Shown here: one piece after another, positions 1 to 8,858 of the stretch
How positions within the stretch are numbered: the stretch's first letter is position 1
Layout of the letters: each line of letters begins with the position of its first letter
Assembly: GCF_014192105.1 (NCBI RefSeq)
Contig: NZ_JACHXK010000004.1
Coordinates: 186,001-250,000 of the forward strand
Direction: 5' to 3'
Origin: Paenibacillus phyllosphaerae
GTDB taxonomy: Bacteria > Bacillota > Bacilli > Paenibacillales > Paenibacillaceae
DNA length: 64,000 nt
The notes under the pieces: model-generated
Databases searched by the model: none
Seen by the model: the letters and a program-made list of their open reading frames with translations, nothing else
What the model was told of the DNA's origin: nothing
Translations under genes and position numbers: made by a program

Positions 1-1534
1 CTTGCCTTGCTTCCTCGAAGCGCAAAGGTACTTGATCCAGCGTCGCGGCGTTGCGGCTGATCGCAAGCGTGAACGGCATGTCGGCCGGCATCGCTTCATC
101 GAGCCATGCGGCGAGCTGTTCGGCAAGGCGAAGCAACTGTTCGCGTGATTCCTCCGCGCTCAGCGAATCCGGGAGGTGGATCAAGAGCCCGATGGAACGC
201 TCCTGATCATGGAACGCCTCCGCACGGATCAACTGCCAGCCCGCTGCCAATTCCTTCGCAAGATCGAGCGCGGCGTCCGTCAGCAGCCCCGCTTCCCGCT
301 GCTGTTCTTCGCCGCCCGTTAAGCCGCCCGGTTGCCCAAGGTGCAGCACGATAACGGCGCAGCGCTCCCCGATAAACGGCCAGCCCAGCTGCTCGAAGCG
401 GGCGCGAATTTGCTCATTAGTCCAATGCAGCAGCCGGCCTTGCGCGAATTGAAGCAGGAAGCTCTCGCGGATCATCGGCAGTTGCCGGTCCAATCGTTCC
501 CGCAGCGTGCCGCTCTCTTGGGCGAGTTGGCGCCAAGGCACATAGAGCCGCCACGAGGCGAACATGGCCAGCACGAGCGCCAGCGCAAGGCCAACGGCGC
601 TAATGCCGACGATCCATTGCGACAGCGTAATGACCGGTGCGGTTATGGCGCTTAGCGGTACTGCCGACACGAACGTCCACGTGCTGCCAAGCCGCGTGAT
701 CTCGCCTTTGTTGACCGAATAAGTGACGCCTTGTTGCTCGAAGACGAATGCGGCCTTCTCCCCTTCGCGCGACGCTACTTCCGAGTAGAGAGCATCCTCC
801 AGATCATTCGTTCCCCCTGGGAGCACCCGGCTTCCATCCTCGGCCAACAGCAGCGCTGCCCCGCTGTCATAAGGAGACAGCGTACGCAGCAAACCAAGCA
901 GTTTCCCCTTGTCCAGCGTAACCATCATGTAACCGGCCGGATTCGAACTTAGCGCAGGCAGCCGGTTGATGAGCACAAGCGTCCCTTGCACGCCCGTTCC
1001 GTCCGGAGTCCGGCTGGTCCAGAACATGGAGGGATGCCCATCGATCCAAGATTCGTAAGCGCGCGCGCTGTCCGCGTCTGTCAGGAACGTGTAGCGGTCG
1101 GCATTCATAAGCAACGGCCTCGGCGACTTCAAGTACAGCTCGACATGGCCGATCAGCTTATGGAAGCTGTCCGCCACGATCAGTTTCCGGTATAATTCCT
1201 GCACCTGCTCATAGCCATGCACGAAATCAAGCGTCTTCAGCTGTTTGTCGAACGCCGGATCGAACGCCCAATGAGCGAAGCTCAGCTCCAGATCGGACAG
1301 CTCCTCGTCGATATTATGGACCCGCTGCTCCATTTGGTTCTGATGGACAGACTGAAGCTCACGTTCCATTTTGCCGGTGACCGTACCGTAAATGCCGAAA
1401 CCGATCGCAAGCCCCGGCAGGCAGGCAACGAGCAGGATAAGCATGAGCTTGTAACGGAAGCCGTAAGGCTTCGCGCCTGTCTCGGCTTTGGACGGAACGC
1501 TTCTGTTTAGGAGAGGGGTCAACATATCGAGCAT
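1..1534 (-). CDS. Membrane-anchored AraC-type regulator, 3' end missing
   Basis: The visible 511 residues form a short cytoplasmic tail, a membrane segment at about 29-49, an extracellular sensor region, a second membrane segment near 300-322 and the start of a cytoplasmic region rich in charged residues. Paenibacilli carry many such proteins of about 750 residues that end in an AraC helix-turn-helix. That end lies beyond the left edge, so the DNA-binding domain is inferred. The first ATG (1534) is used; an in-frame ATG nine bases later (1525) is also possible. The gene follows the Lpl-type transporter operon on the same strand, 90 bp after the last permease, and probably controls it in response to an extracellular sugar signal. 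Confidence 0.75.
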   Translation of the reverse strand, partial: MLDMLTPLLNRSVPSKAETGAKPYGFRYKLMLILLVACLPGLAIGFGIYGTVTGKMERELQSVHQNQMEQRVHNIDEELSDLELSFAHWAFDPAFDKQLKTLDFVHGYEQVQELYRKLIVADSFHKLIGHVELYLKSPRPLLMNADRYTFLTDADSARAYESWIDGHPSMFWTSRTPDGTGVQGTLVLINRLPALSSNPAGYMMVTLDKGKLLGLLRTLSPYDSGAALLLAEDGSRVLPGGTNDLEDALYSEVASREGEKAAFVFEQQGVTYSVNKGEITRLGSTWTFVSAVPLSAITAPVITLSQWIVGISAVGLALALVLAMFASWRLYVPWRQLAQESGTLRERLDRQLPMIRESFLLQFAQGRLLHWTNEQIRARFEQLGWPFIGERCAVIVLHLGQPGGLTGGEEQQREAGLLTDAALDLAKELAAGWQLIRAEAFHDQERSIGLLIHLPDSLSAEESREQLLRLAEQLAAWLDEAMPADMPFTLAISRNAATLDQVPLRFEEARQ

Positions 1535-1624
1535 GCACCTGCCTAACTGGTAATATAGTCTGACAGCATGCGTTCGCCGTCAGCTGCGAGACGAACGCAT
1601 GGCAATCGTTGGTTGAATAAACGT

Positions 1625-2494
1625 CTATCCTTTGACCGAGCCGATCATCGACCCTTTCGCAAAATGCTTTTGCAAAAACGGATAAACCGCCAAAATCGGC
1701 GCCGTTGCCGTCACGACCGCGGCCATCTTGAGCATTTCGGTCGGCGGTGCCGTATAATCCGCTGCCGAAGCGGCGATATCGGTGTTCGTCGCGCTAAGCA
1801 GCATATTTTGCAGCAATACCTGAATGGGCCACTGCTCGGCGCTTTGCAGATAAAGCAAAGCATTAAAGAACTGATTCCAATAGCCGACCGCGTAGAACAG
1901 GCCGAAGGCCGCCATCGCCGGCAGCGAGATCGGAACAATGATGGACAGCCAGGTCCGAAGCGCGCTGCAGCCATCGATCGCCGCCGACTCGCTAAGCTCG
2001 GCAGGAATGCTGTCGAAGAAGCCCTTCATGAGCAGCACGTTCCAGCCATTGGCAAGCGCCGGCAGGATGAGCGCCCACAAGCTGCCCATCAGCCCCAGCT
2101 CGCGAACAAGCATATAGTGCGGTATAATTCCCGGGCTGAACAGCAGGGTCAGCAGCACCATAAGCAATAACGTTCGCCGTCCGAACATCCTGCGCTGGGA
2201 GAGCGCGTAGGCAAACGACGAAGAGACTGCCAGCGAGCAGGCCGTGCCGATGACGGCGAGGAATGCGCTGTTGCCGATGGAACGCAGGAAAGCATCGGTC
2301 GAGAACAAATACCGGTAAGCCTCAAGCGACCACTTCTTCGGGTAGAGCACCGTTTTGTCCGTCAGGAACTGCGCCGGATCGGTAAAGGAAACGATAAAGA
2401 CATAATAAAGCGGGAAGAACATGACCACCGCCAGCAGGCCGAGCCCGATAACGTTGGCGAACTGAAACAAGCGGCTGCCCGCGCTTTCTCTCAT
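1625..2494 (-). CDS. Carbohydrate ABC transporter permease, YtcP/LplC type
   Basis: A 289-residue inner-membrane protein with about six hydrophobic segments and the permease EAA loop (SAAIDG near residue 170), which docks onto the transport ATPase. Length and C-terminus (KHFAKGSMIGSVKG) are typical of the MalG-like permeases of CUT1 sugar importers. It is the third gene of a minus-strand operon, 28 bp after the partner permease. No ATPase gene is present, as is usual for these operons, which share an MsmX-like ATPase encoded elsewhere. The substrate, probably an oligosaccharide, cannot be read from the sequence. Confidence 0.93.
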   Translation of the reverse strand: MRESAGSRLFQFANVIGLGLLAVVMFFPLYYVFIVSFTDPAQFLTDKTVLYPKKWSLEAYRYLFSTDAFLRSIGNSAFLAVIGTACSLAVSSSFAYALSQRRMFGRRTLLLMVLLTLLFSPGIIPHYMLVRELGLMGSLWALILPALANGWNVLLMKGFFDSIPAELSESAAIDGCSALRTWLSIIVPISLPAMAAFGLFYAVGYWNQFFNALLYLQSAEQWPIQVLLQNMLLSATNTDIAASAADYTAPPTEMLKMAAVVTATAPILAVYPFLQKHFAKGSMIGSVKG

Positions 2495-2522
2495 GTTGCG
2501 ACTCCTCCTTATGCAGGTTGGA

Positions 2523-3518
2523 TTAGAATACGCCTTCCTCTCCGAATTTCTTGGCCAGCTTATTCGTCAGCAGGACGAGCGCCAGGCCAATGACGGATTT
2601 GAACAGGCCGATCGCGGTACTGTAGCTGAATTGCCCCCGCTGAATGCCTACGCGATAGACATACGTATCGAACACCTCGGCGACTTGGGAGACGGCCCCG
2701 TTGTACATCAGGAAGATCTGCTCGAAACCGACGTCCATCAGATCGCCGAGCCGCAGGATGAGCAGAATGACGATTACGCCGCGGATGGCGGGCAGCGTCA
2801 CATGCCACATCATACCCAGACGGCCTGCACCGTCCATGCGCGCCGCTTCGTAGCGCTCCGGATCGACGCCCGCAATCGCGGCCAGGAAGACTATCGTTCC
2901 CCACCCCGCTTCCTTCCAGATCGATTGCAGAGTCAGCATCAGCCAGAAGGAATCCGGATCGGTCAAGACGTCCATTCGCTGCGCACCCGCCGACTCGAGC
3001 ATATCGTTGATCACTCCCTCGCCTTTGGCAAAAAGCAGGAAGGTTAACCCCGCAATAATGACCCAGGACAGAAAATGCGGCACATAGAGGATCGATTGAA
3101 TGAACCGTTTGTACAGCCCTTCCTTCAGCTCGTTAAGCAGCAGCGCGATCAGAATCGGCAGCGGGAAGAAGAGCGCCAAGTTCAGCAGGTTGATCGCCAG
3201 CGTGTTGCGGAATAGCAGGAGGAAATCCGGATTCGCGAAGAAGCGCTCGAAGTGCTGCCAGCCAACCCACGGGCTCTCCTTGATGCCAAGGAATGGGGAA
3301 TAATCCTGGAACGCGATCACGATCCCCCACATCGGCACGTACTTGAAGACGATGAAGAACGCAATGCCCGGCAAAGCGAGCAAGTAGAGCGATTTCTCTC
3401 TCTTGAAGCTGGACACGAGGCGGCTTGCGAAAGACCTTCCTTTTCCCTTCCGCAAGCCTCCTTCCCCATATTGCCGCTTCACGGCCGAAGCCGGCCGGCT
3501 GTCTGGCGCCGCGTTCAT
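2523..3518 (-). CDS. Sugar ABC transporter permease, LplB type
   Basis: A 331-residue permease with a basic, cytoplasmic N-terminal 35 residues followed by six membrane segments. The EAA loop (YEAARMDGAG) lies near residue 225. The long basic leader and the end of the protein (KFGEEGVF) match the LplB family, the MalF-like half of CUT1 importers. Its ATG overlaps the TGA of the binding-protein gene (ATGA), so the two are translationally coupled. It works with the neighbouring YtcP-like permease. Confidence 0.93.
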   Translation of the reverse strand: MNAAPDSRPASAVKRQYGEGGLRKGKGRSFASRLVSSFKREKSLYLLALPGIAFFIVFKYVPMWGIVIAFQDYSPFLGIKESPWVGWQHFERFFANPDFLLLFRNTLAINLLNLALFFPLPILIALLLNELKEGLYKRFIQSILYVPHFLSWVIIAGLTFLLFAKGEGVINDMLESAGAQRMDVLTDPDSFWLMLTLQSIWKEAGWGTIVFLAAIAGVDPERYEAARMDGAGRLGMMWHVTLPAIRGVIVILLILRLGDLMDVGFEQIFLMYNGAVSQVAEVFDTYVYRVGIQRGQFSYSTAIGLFKSVIGLALVLLTNKLAKKFGEEGVF

Positions 3519-5173
3519 TGCGTTGCCGCGCCTTCGCGCGTCAGATAGGCTTCGGTCAGTTCCTGCGAGATCTTGGCCAAGTTAGCGTCAGATCCAAGCT
3601 TGGCGACGAAATCGTCCCAGGCGCTTAGCGGCTCGCGGCCGAGAATGATTTTGGCCTTCAAATCCTGAATGCGTTTGTCCAGATCAGGTCCCGCCAAATC
3701 GGCCGACGGCGAATACAGGCCAGCGCTAATATTCGGAATGCTGGTAGCGTCACGTTCGTCTTCGACTTTCTTGGCGTACAGAATCGCGTCGATCTCCTCC
3801 TGCGATTCCGCCTTGTCGAGCAGCGTATCGTCGCGCAGCACGTTGACGATTTGGTTGAAATCGCTGCCGTTGTCTTGCTTCAGCTTGTCGGAGTCGACGA
3901 CTTTTTTGCCGTTCTCCACCTTGTAATGCACGCCTTCCAACCCGTAAAGCTGCAGGTCGTTCACCTCTTTGTTCATCCACGTATCGACAAGGCCGAGAAT
4001 CCGTTTCAACTTCTCCTCGGGCACCGATTTGGGTATCGCCAGCAATCCGTTGAAGCCGATGCCCTTTGGGCTGTATCCGTTGATCTTCGTCAGCGGGTAG
4101 AAATCCGTGAATTTGAAAGTCGGCACGACCTTTTTCAGATCCGACGCGTAGATCAACTTCATCGTGCCCGTTTTGTCTACGATGATGCCCGCCTTGTTCC
4201 CTTTGAACAGGTCGCGCGCTTGCGACAGCTTCAGCGACAGCAAATCTTCAGGCAGCAGTCCTTCCTTATAGGCGTTCGTCAGATATTCGAGCGAATGGCG
4301 AACTTCTGGCAACAGCGCCGTATAGACTAATTTCTGTTGCTGTTCATCCCACTTCCAATTGCCGTTCACGCCCGTGAAGGAAGCTTCGATTGCGCCGAGC
4401 GCAGGTCCGAGTCCGCCGATCGAGTTGCTGGCATCCGATGGACTGACATAGGAGGCCAGTGCCGTCGTATCCTTTTGCCCATTGCCGTCAGGGTCTTGTT
4501 CCACGAACGCCTTCATCACTTGGTACAGCTCCTCGGTAGTCGTCGGCTGCTGGAGTCCTAGCTTATCGAGCCAATCTTTCCTTATAATGAAGAACGAATC
4601 TTCCTTCACCGAACGCGGACGCGGAATGCCATAATTGCGGCCGTCGGCCATCTTCGATGATTCCCAAGCTTTATCCGGGATTCCGCCGGTTAGATTCGGG
4701 TAATCTTTTACGTAATCCGTAATGTCCCAGAACGCGCCTTGGGACGCCATCGTCCGGAATGTGCTGCCGAACGGATCGTTAATCATGATCAGATCGGGAA
4801 TCTCCCCCGAAGCCAGCGTAATATTGAGCTTGTCGTCATAAATGTTGTTCGATACCCATTGAATCGTCATCTTCGAGTTGGTCGCCTGCTCGATCGCCCG
4901 CTTGATCACGTTATCGTCCGCGGCCGGCGGCGTGCTCGGCGTAACGGTCATGATGCTCAGTTCGAGCGGTTCTTCAGGCTTAGCCTCGTTCGCAGCGCCT
5001 TCGCTAGCATTCTTCGAATTGTTGACCGCTTCGCCCGCAGCCGCTTGATTGCCCTCTTGCGCATTGCCTCCGCTCGTAGAGCTGCAACCCGCCAATACTA
5101 TGGTGATGGCCAGTAATGCGGCCAGTGCAGAATAGCCTGTAGTATGAATAAAATTGGATCTGATATTTTTCAT
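3515..5173 (-). CDS. Extracellular solute-binding lipoprotein, LplA type
   Basis: A 552-residue sugar-binding lipoprotein. The signal peptide ends in a lipobox (VLAGC), followed by an Asn/Glu/Ala-rich linker and a long type-1 solute-binding fold. The large size is typical of LplA/YtcQ proteins working with LplB and YtcP permeases. I chose the ATG at 5173 because GAGGTGG lies about five bases before it; an upstream in-frame ATG at 5215 has no good ribosome site. It is the first gene of the operon. The 440-bp upstream gap holds an extended -10 promoter and a hairpin that could attenuate transcription. The ligand is unknown. Confidence 0.93.
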   Translation of the reverse strand: MKNIRSNFIHTTGYSALAALLAITIVLAGCSSTSGGNAQEGNQAAAGEAVNNSKNASEGAANEAKPEEPLELSIMTVTPSTPPAADDNVIKRAIEQATNSKMTIQWVSNNIYDDKLNITLASGEIPDLIMINDPFGSTFRTMASQGAFWDITDYVKDYPNLTGGIPDKAWESSKMADGRNYGIPRPRSVKEDSFFIIRKDWLDKLGLQQPTTTEELYQVMKAFVEQDPDGNGQKDTTALASYVSPSDASNSIGGLGPALGAIEASFTGVNGNWKWDEQQQKLVYTALLPEVRHSLEYLTNAYKEGLLPEDLLSLKLSQARDLFKGNKAGIIVDKTGTMKLIYASDLKKVVPTFKFTDFYPLTKINGYSPKGIGFNGLLAIPKSVPEEKLKRILGLVDTWMNKEVNDLQLYGLEGVHYKVENGKKVVDSDKLKQDNGSDFNQIVNVLRDDTLLDKAESQEEIDAILYAKKVEDERDATSIPNISAGLYSPSADLAGPDLDKRIQDLKAKIILGREPLSAWDDFVAKLGSDANLAKISQELTEAYLTREGAATQ

Positions 5174-5293
5174 GGTCCACCTCGGGTAATTTTGATTGGA
5201 TTTACGTAAACACATCGTAATAGTCGGATTTAGTGCATGGTTTAGCTCGGTTTCCTCTACATCGCTCCCGTCTTTATAATAGGAATGTCTTCA

Positions 5294-5343
5294 GGCAACA
5301 AAAAAAGACACTGAACACAGCACTTAAGCTGTTGCCCGCGTCT
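5294..5343 (-). promoter_or_regulatory. Terminator-like leader hairpin with competing pairing (possible attenuator)
   Basis: On the minus strand, AGACGC (5343-5338) pairs with GTGTCT (5311-5306) and ACAGC pairs with GCTGT inside. A run of seven T follows (5306-5300). GGCAAC in the 5' arm can instead pair perfectly with GTTGCC just after the T run (5299-5294), which would break the terminator. It lies about 120 bp upstream of the binding-protein gene. Terminator and alternative pairing are seen; regulation is inferred. I could not match it to a known riboswitch or T-box. Confidence 0.5.
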
Positions 5344-5423
5344 CTAGTGGTCTAGTCGACATCCCTACTGTATGGGAGGACAATATGTTATGCAATGCGA
5401 AAGTTTTGCAATTGCTGTTGACC

Positions 5424-5452
5424 ATCATAGCACATTTTTGCGCGGTTGTGAC
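5424..5452 (-). promoter_or_regulatory. Candidate extended -10 promoter for the Lpl-type operon
   Basis: Minus strand TGCTATGAT (5432-5424) is a perfect extended -10 motif with -10 TATGAT. The -35 (GTCACA) is weak at 17 bp spacing, which suits an activator-dependent promoter. Two similar 15-mers of the form CAC(A/T)TTTTTGC(G/A)CG start at 5431 and 5473, 42 bp or about four helical turns apart. Confidence 0.4.
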
Positions 5453-5616
5453 CTAAACATTATCCAACCTACCACTTTTTTGCACGATCCGAGTCGATGG
5501 AATCGAAGAGCGCGACGGTCAGAAGAGAAGAAGTCCTCCGACCTGAGGCCAGGTTTATTAACGCACTGGCTGATATAGAATAATGTAACGGGAATTAAAG
5601 GTTAGGTGATTGTTAC

Positions 5617-6696
5617 ATGGAAGTCTACTTGTATTCGATATCGAAGGCTTTTTTAACGTTTCCGGTTGCTGCCCTTCTCTTCACGCTGCCCTTCCTGCTC
5701 ACGCAGTATCGCAGGCACGGTTATATTCACAAATATAGGGCGCTCACCTTGTACCTGCTCTTGCTCTATCTGATGAATGCCTTTTATCTCATTCTGCTGC
5801 CGTTGCCTTCGTCATTCCACAACAATCCGCCGGATGCCGATTCCTATGCGCAGTGGATTCCGTTCCACTTCATTATGGATATTGCGCGGGACACGACGGT
5901 GCAGGCGGACGATCTTGCGAGCTATCTGCGTCTGCTGCGGGAGCAGGCGTTCCTGCAAGTCATCTTCAATATCGCCTTGACCATGCCGCTTGGCTTCTTC
6001 TTGCGCATCTATTTTCGGCTCCGTTGGCAGATTGTCCTTGGCATCGCGCTCGGTCTTTCGCTGCTGTTCGAGATTACGCAAGTCACAGGCATCTACGGCT
6101 TGTACGATTATCCGTACCGTCTATTCGATGTCGACGATCTGATCATGAACTCGGCTGGCGGTATGATCGGACATTGGCTGGCCTTATGGCTGAGTAAGGC
6201 AATGCCCCGATTCGACAGATTGAACGACCAGGTGGATCTCGCGGCCAAAAAAGTATCCTACACAAGGCGGGCTGTGGCATTCATATGCGACTGGACCGTT
6301 ACCCTTCCGTTAGTGCTCGTTCTTCATGTGCTTCACGTACCGTATTCCTATTGGATTGCGATCACGCTCTATTTTGTCCTCTTGCCTCTCGTAACGAACG
6401 GGCGGACGTTCGGCAAATGGCTCGTGCGTATTCGGCTCACCGGCAAAGACACGCATATTACGTTACGGGAGTTAGTGCTTCGCTACGGACTCTTCTACGG
6501 ACTTGTGGGAGGCCTGCACGAATTCCTGCTGTTGATGGCGGCGAACTCCTATCCAGCGCCTCTTCTCCTTTTAACCGCCATGTTCCTGTTCTTGCTGGAC
6601 ACCATACTAGCCGTACATGCGCTGCGTTGCTTATTCAATCGGGAGCGCAAGCTGTTTTACGAGGAGCGAAGCGGAACGAGCCACATTATCCGATAG
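5617..6696 (+). CDS. VanZ-like / RDD fusion membrane protein
   Basis: A 359-residue membrane protein joining two domains. Residues about 10-195 show the VanZ pattern of four to five membrane segments with the conserved tail VDDLIMNSAGG. Residues about 205-340 form an RDD domain, beginning with an Arg (TRRAVAF) and carrying TNGRTFGKWL between membrane segments. VanZ-family proteins are linked to low-level teicoplanin resistance; the role of RDD domains is poorly known. The gene stands alone, divergent from the Lpl-type operon and convergent with mqo, with which it shares a bidirectional terminator. Confidence 0.88.
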   Translation: MEVYLYSISKAFLTFPVAALLFTLPFLLTQYRRHGYIHKYRALTLYLLLLYLMNAFYLILLPLPSSFHNNPPDADSYAQWIPFHFIMDIARDTTVQADDLASYLRLLREQAFLQVIFNIALTMPLGFFLRIYFRLRWQIVLGIALGLSLLFEITQVTGIYGLYDYPYRLFDVDDLIMNSAGGMIGHWLALWLSKAMPRFDRLNDQVDLAAKKVSYTRRAVAFICDWTVTLPLVLVLHVLHVPYSYWIAITLYFVLLPLVTNGRTFGKWLVRIRLTGKDTHITLRELVLRYGLFYGLVGGLHEFLLLMAANSYPAPLLLLTAMFLFLLDTILAVHALRCLFNRERKLFYEERSGTSHIIR

Positions 6697-6723
6697 TTGG
6701 ACGAAATACTCGAACCCATACAA

Positions 6724-6755
6724 AACAGGCTCCCCCATATAAGGAGGAGCCTGTT
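6724..6755. terminator. Bidirectional terminator between VanZ/RDD and mqo
   Basis: AACAGGCTCC pairs with GGAGCCTGTT around a short AT-rich loop; T-rich sequence follows on the minus strand. Confidence 0.8.
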
Positions 6756-6771
6756 GCTTATTATCTTGCGA

Positions 6772-8292
6772 TTAGGAAACGGTACGGCGTTCGATCTGAA
6801 TCGGATGATCGCCGTTCAAGCCAAGACTACGGGATGTCGAAGCATGAAGCTCACGCGCAAGATCCGGGTTCTTAAGCAGCGATACGCCATACGAAGGAAT
6901 CATTTCCTTGATCTTCGGTTCCCATGCTTTCATATGCTGCGGGAAGCACTTCTGCATCACGTCGAGCATGACGGAAACCGCAGTGGAAGCGCCTGGGGAA
7001 GCGCCCAGCAGAGCCGCGATCGAGCCATCGGCTGCATTAATGACCTCTGTACCGAACTGAAGCGTGCCTTTGCCGCCGGCTACCGTGTCCTTAATGATCT
7101 GTACTCGCTGACCTGCAACGACCAAATCCCAATCCTCACTCTTCGCATTCGGAATGAACTGGCGCAACGACTCCATCCGTTTTTCTTTGGACGCGACGAC
7201 TTCCTTGATCAGGTAAGTTGTCAATGGAACGTTCTTCACGCCGCATGCCAGCATCGTCACGAGATTATGCGGCTTAACGGATTTAATGAGATCCAGCATC
7301 GAGCCGAATTTCAGGAATTTCGGCGTAAAGCCGGCGAACGGTCCGAACAACAGGGATTCCTTGTTCTCGATGAAACGGGAATCCAGATGCGGTACGGACA
7401 TCGGCGGTGCGCCGACCGGCGCTTGGCCGTATACTTTGGCGTGATGCTTCGCAACAACCTCAGGATTCTTGCAGACCATGAACAAGCCGCTTACCGGGAA
7501 TCCGCCGATGCCTTTGCCTTCTTCGATGCCGGATTTCTGGAGCAGATGCAAGCTGCCGCCGCCCCCGCCGATAAAGACGAATTTGGCCGAATGGCGTTCG
7601 ACTTGGCCGCTCTTCACGTTCCGGACTTTAAGCTCCCAAGCGCCATTACCCGCACGTTTAATGTCGTCTACGTTCTGGTTGTATTTGATCTCTACGTTCT
7701 TGCTCTTCAAATGGTCGAACAGCATACGTGTCAAAGAACCGAAGTTGACGTCCGTTCCCGAATCGATCTTCGTCGCCGCGATCGGTCCGTTCACCTTCCG
7801 GTCCTTCATCATAAGCGGAATCCAATCCGCCAATTTGGCTGGATCTTCCGAATATTCCATGCCTTCGAACAACGGATTGTTCGACAGCGCTTCGAACCGT
7901 TTGCGCAAGAAATTAACATCCTTATCGCCTTGAACGAAACTCATGTGAGGCACGGCCGTAATAAAATCGCGCGGGTTGCGGATCATCTTGCTGTCGACCA
8001 GATACGACCAGAACTGTCTCGATACCTGATACTCTTCATTGACTTTGATCGCCTTGCTGATATCTATCGAACCGTCTGACTTCTCAGACGTATAGTTGAG
8101 TTCGCATAGAGAAGAATGGCCTGTTCCCGCATTATTCCACTCGTTCGAACTTTCCTCTCCAGCGACGGCGCGCCGCTCGATTACGGTTATTTTCCAGTCG
8201 GGCACCAGTTCTTTCAACAATGCGCCCAACGTCGCGCTCATAATCCCTGCACCAATTAGAATAACATCTGTTTGAGTTTGTCTGTTGCTCAT
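6772..8292 (-). CDS. mqo: Malate:quinone oxidoreductase
   Basis: A 506-residue FAD enzyme that oxidises malate to oxaloacetate and passes electrons to the quinone pool at the membrane. The N-terminus holds the FAD-binding glycine motif ([10 protein letters not shown]). Family blocks such as [12 protein letters not shown] near residue 50, [15 protein letters not shown] near 235-250 and [13 protein letters not shown] near 315 are all present, and the length is normal. AAGGACGG precedes the ATG by five to six bases. It is a monocistronic gene with repeats and dyads in its long upstream region. Confidence 0.96.
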   Translation of the reverse strand: MSNRQTQTDVILIGAGIMSATLGALLKELVPDWKITVIERRAVAGEESSNEWNNAGTGHSSLCELNYTSEKSDGSIDISKAIKVNEEYQVSRQFWSYLVDSKMIRNPRDFITAVPHMSFVQGDKDVNFLRKRFEALSNNPLFEGMEYSEDPAKLADWIPLMMKDRKVNGPIAATKIDSGTDVNFGSLTRMLFDHLKSKNVEIKYNQNVDDIKRAGNGAWELKVRNVKSGQVERHSAKFVFIGGGGGSLHLLQKSGIEEGKGIGGFPVSGLFMVCKNPEVVAKHHAKVYGQAPVGAPPMSVPHLDSRFIENKESLLFGPFAGFTPKFLKFGSMLDLIKSVKPHNLVTMLACGVKNVPLTTYLIKEVVASKEKRMESLRQFIPNAKSEDWDLVVAGQRVQIIKDTVAGGKGTLQFGTEVINAADGSIAALLGASPGASTAVSVMLDVMQKCFPQHMKAWEPKIKEMIPSYGVSLLKNPDLARELHASTSRSLGLNGDHPIQIERRTVS

Positions 8293-8309
8293 AATTACCG
8301 TCCTTATAC

Positions 8310-8339
8310 CCTTAGAATTGCAGACCTAAGAATTGCAGA
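8310..8339. repeat. Tandem 15-bp repeat upstream of mqo
   Basis: CCTTAGAATTGCAGA is followed directly by CCTAAGAATTGCAGA (14 of 15 bases equal), 18 bp upstream of the mqo start codon, so it lies in the mRNA leader. Confidence 0.75.
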
Positions 8340-8691
8340 AATGTCGTACGCGCTCTGCTTGCTATAGGTACTGAGAAGCAAGGGCGCGAACTAATCAAAC
8401 AACTTGGACAACCTGTCGAAATTCATTAACGTTAACATTCTAGTCTAGTGTATCACTATTTTTTATAGAATTAAAATAGTTGTCTACGTCCTTGACGATA
8501 TTTTCGTTTTATTGGACTGAAAGAAGAATTTTATCTCTCTGCCTATGCGACGTGCTAAAACGAATCATTCTCTTCTATTTTTTCGGCTGCTCGGCACGGT
8601 TTGGTTAGTGATTTTGTAAAATTAACTACTCCCCTTACTCTTCCTTTTATTCACAAACGCCCGGAAATGCTCCTGTCCATGTAAAGGAAAA

Positions 8692-8722
8692 CGAAAAAGC
8701 AGACCGCTTATTCACGGTCTGC
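8692..8722 (-). terminator. Leftward terminator without an obvious gene
   Basis: AGCAGACCG pairs with CGGTCTGCT around an eight-base loop. On the minus strand the hairpin is followed by TTTTTCGTTTT, a classic rho-independent terminator. No minus-strand gene ends here. Confidence 0.65.
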
Positions 8723-8790
8723 TATCAGTATTGCCAAAAAAGCGGCAAAAGTTGGTTATTCAAGCATAATTTACAGCCCGCTAACCCCAC

Positions 8791-8816
8791 AGAATTTGAT
8801 TCCTGATTCCGATAAT
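8791..8816 (+). promoter_or_regulatory. Possible sigma-D promoter of the chemoreceptor
   Basis: CCGATAAT matches the sigma-D -10 consensus. AGAA 14 bp upstream is a poor match to the expected TAAA. Position (about 45 bp before the start) and gene function both fit the motility sigma factor. Confidence 0.35.
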
Positions 8817-8858
8817 GAATGTAAAGAAGAGATTCCACTATTCGAAGGGGATATTACG

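Larger units (their letters stand above)
5174..5616. other. Non-coding interval between the Lpl-type operon and the VanZ/RDD gene
   Basis: No convincing gene is seen. The interval contains the minus-strand promoter and attenuator-like hairpin of the transporter operon, with the plus-strand ribosome site of the VanZ/RDD gene (AGGTGATTG) at its right end. Confidence 0.6.
8293..8858. other. Divergent non-coding region between mqo and the chemoreceptor gene
   Basis: No gene is supported here. From left to right it holds the tandem repeat, a TTAACGTTAA palindrome near 8427-8436, a perfect dyad with ACTATTTT and AAAATAGT arms (8455-8480), a leftward terminator hairpin (8698-8722) and a candidate sigma-D promoter for the chemoreceptor. 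The segment is noticeably AT-rich. Confidence 0.6.

Noticed and set aside
5290-5420. T-box or known sugar riboswitch in the Lpl-type leader
   Set aside because: The T-box sequence and consensus blocks of common riboswitches are missing; only a terminator with a competing stem is seen.
6697-8079. A 460-residue plus-strand reading frame opposite mqo
   Set aside because: Antisense to a complete, well-conserved enzyme gene; no motif and no start signal. The same holds for long antisense frames opposite the kinase (19125-20318) and the ABC-F gene (36124-37296).
8640-8858. Cyclic di-GMP riboswitch before the chemoreceptor gene
   Set aside because: Such genes often carry one, but I find neither the GEMM-I nor the GEMM-II conserved blocks here.
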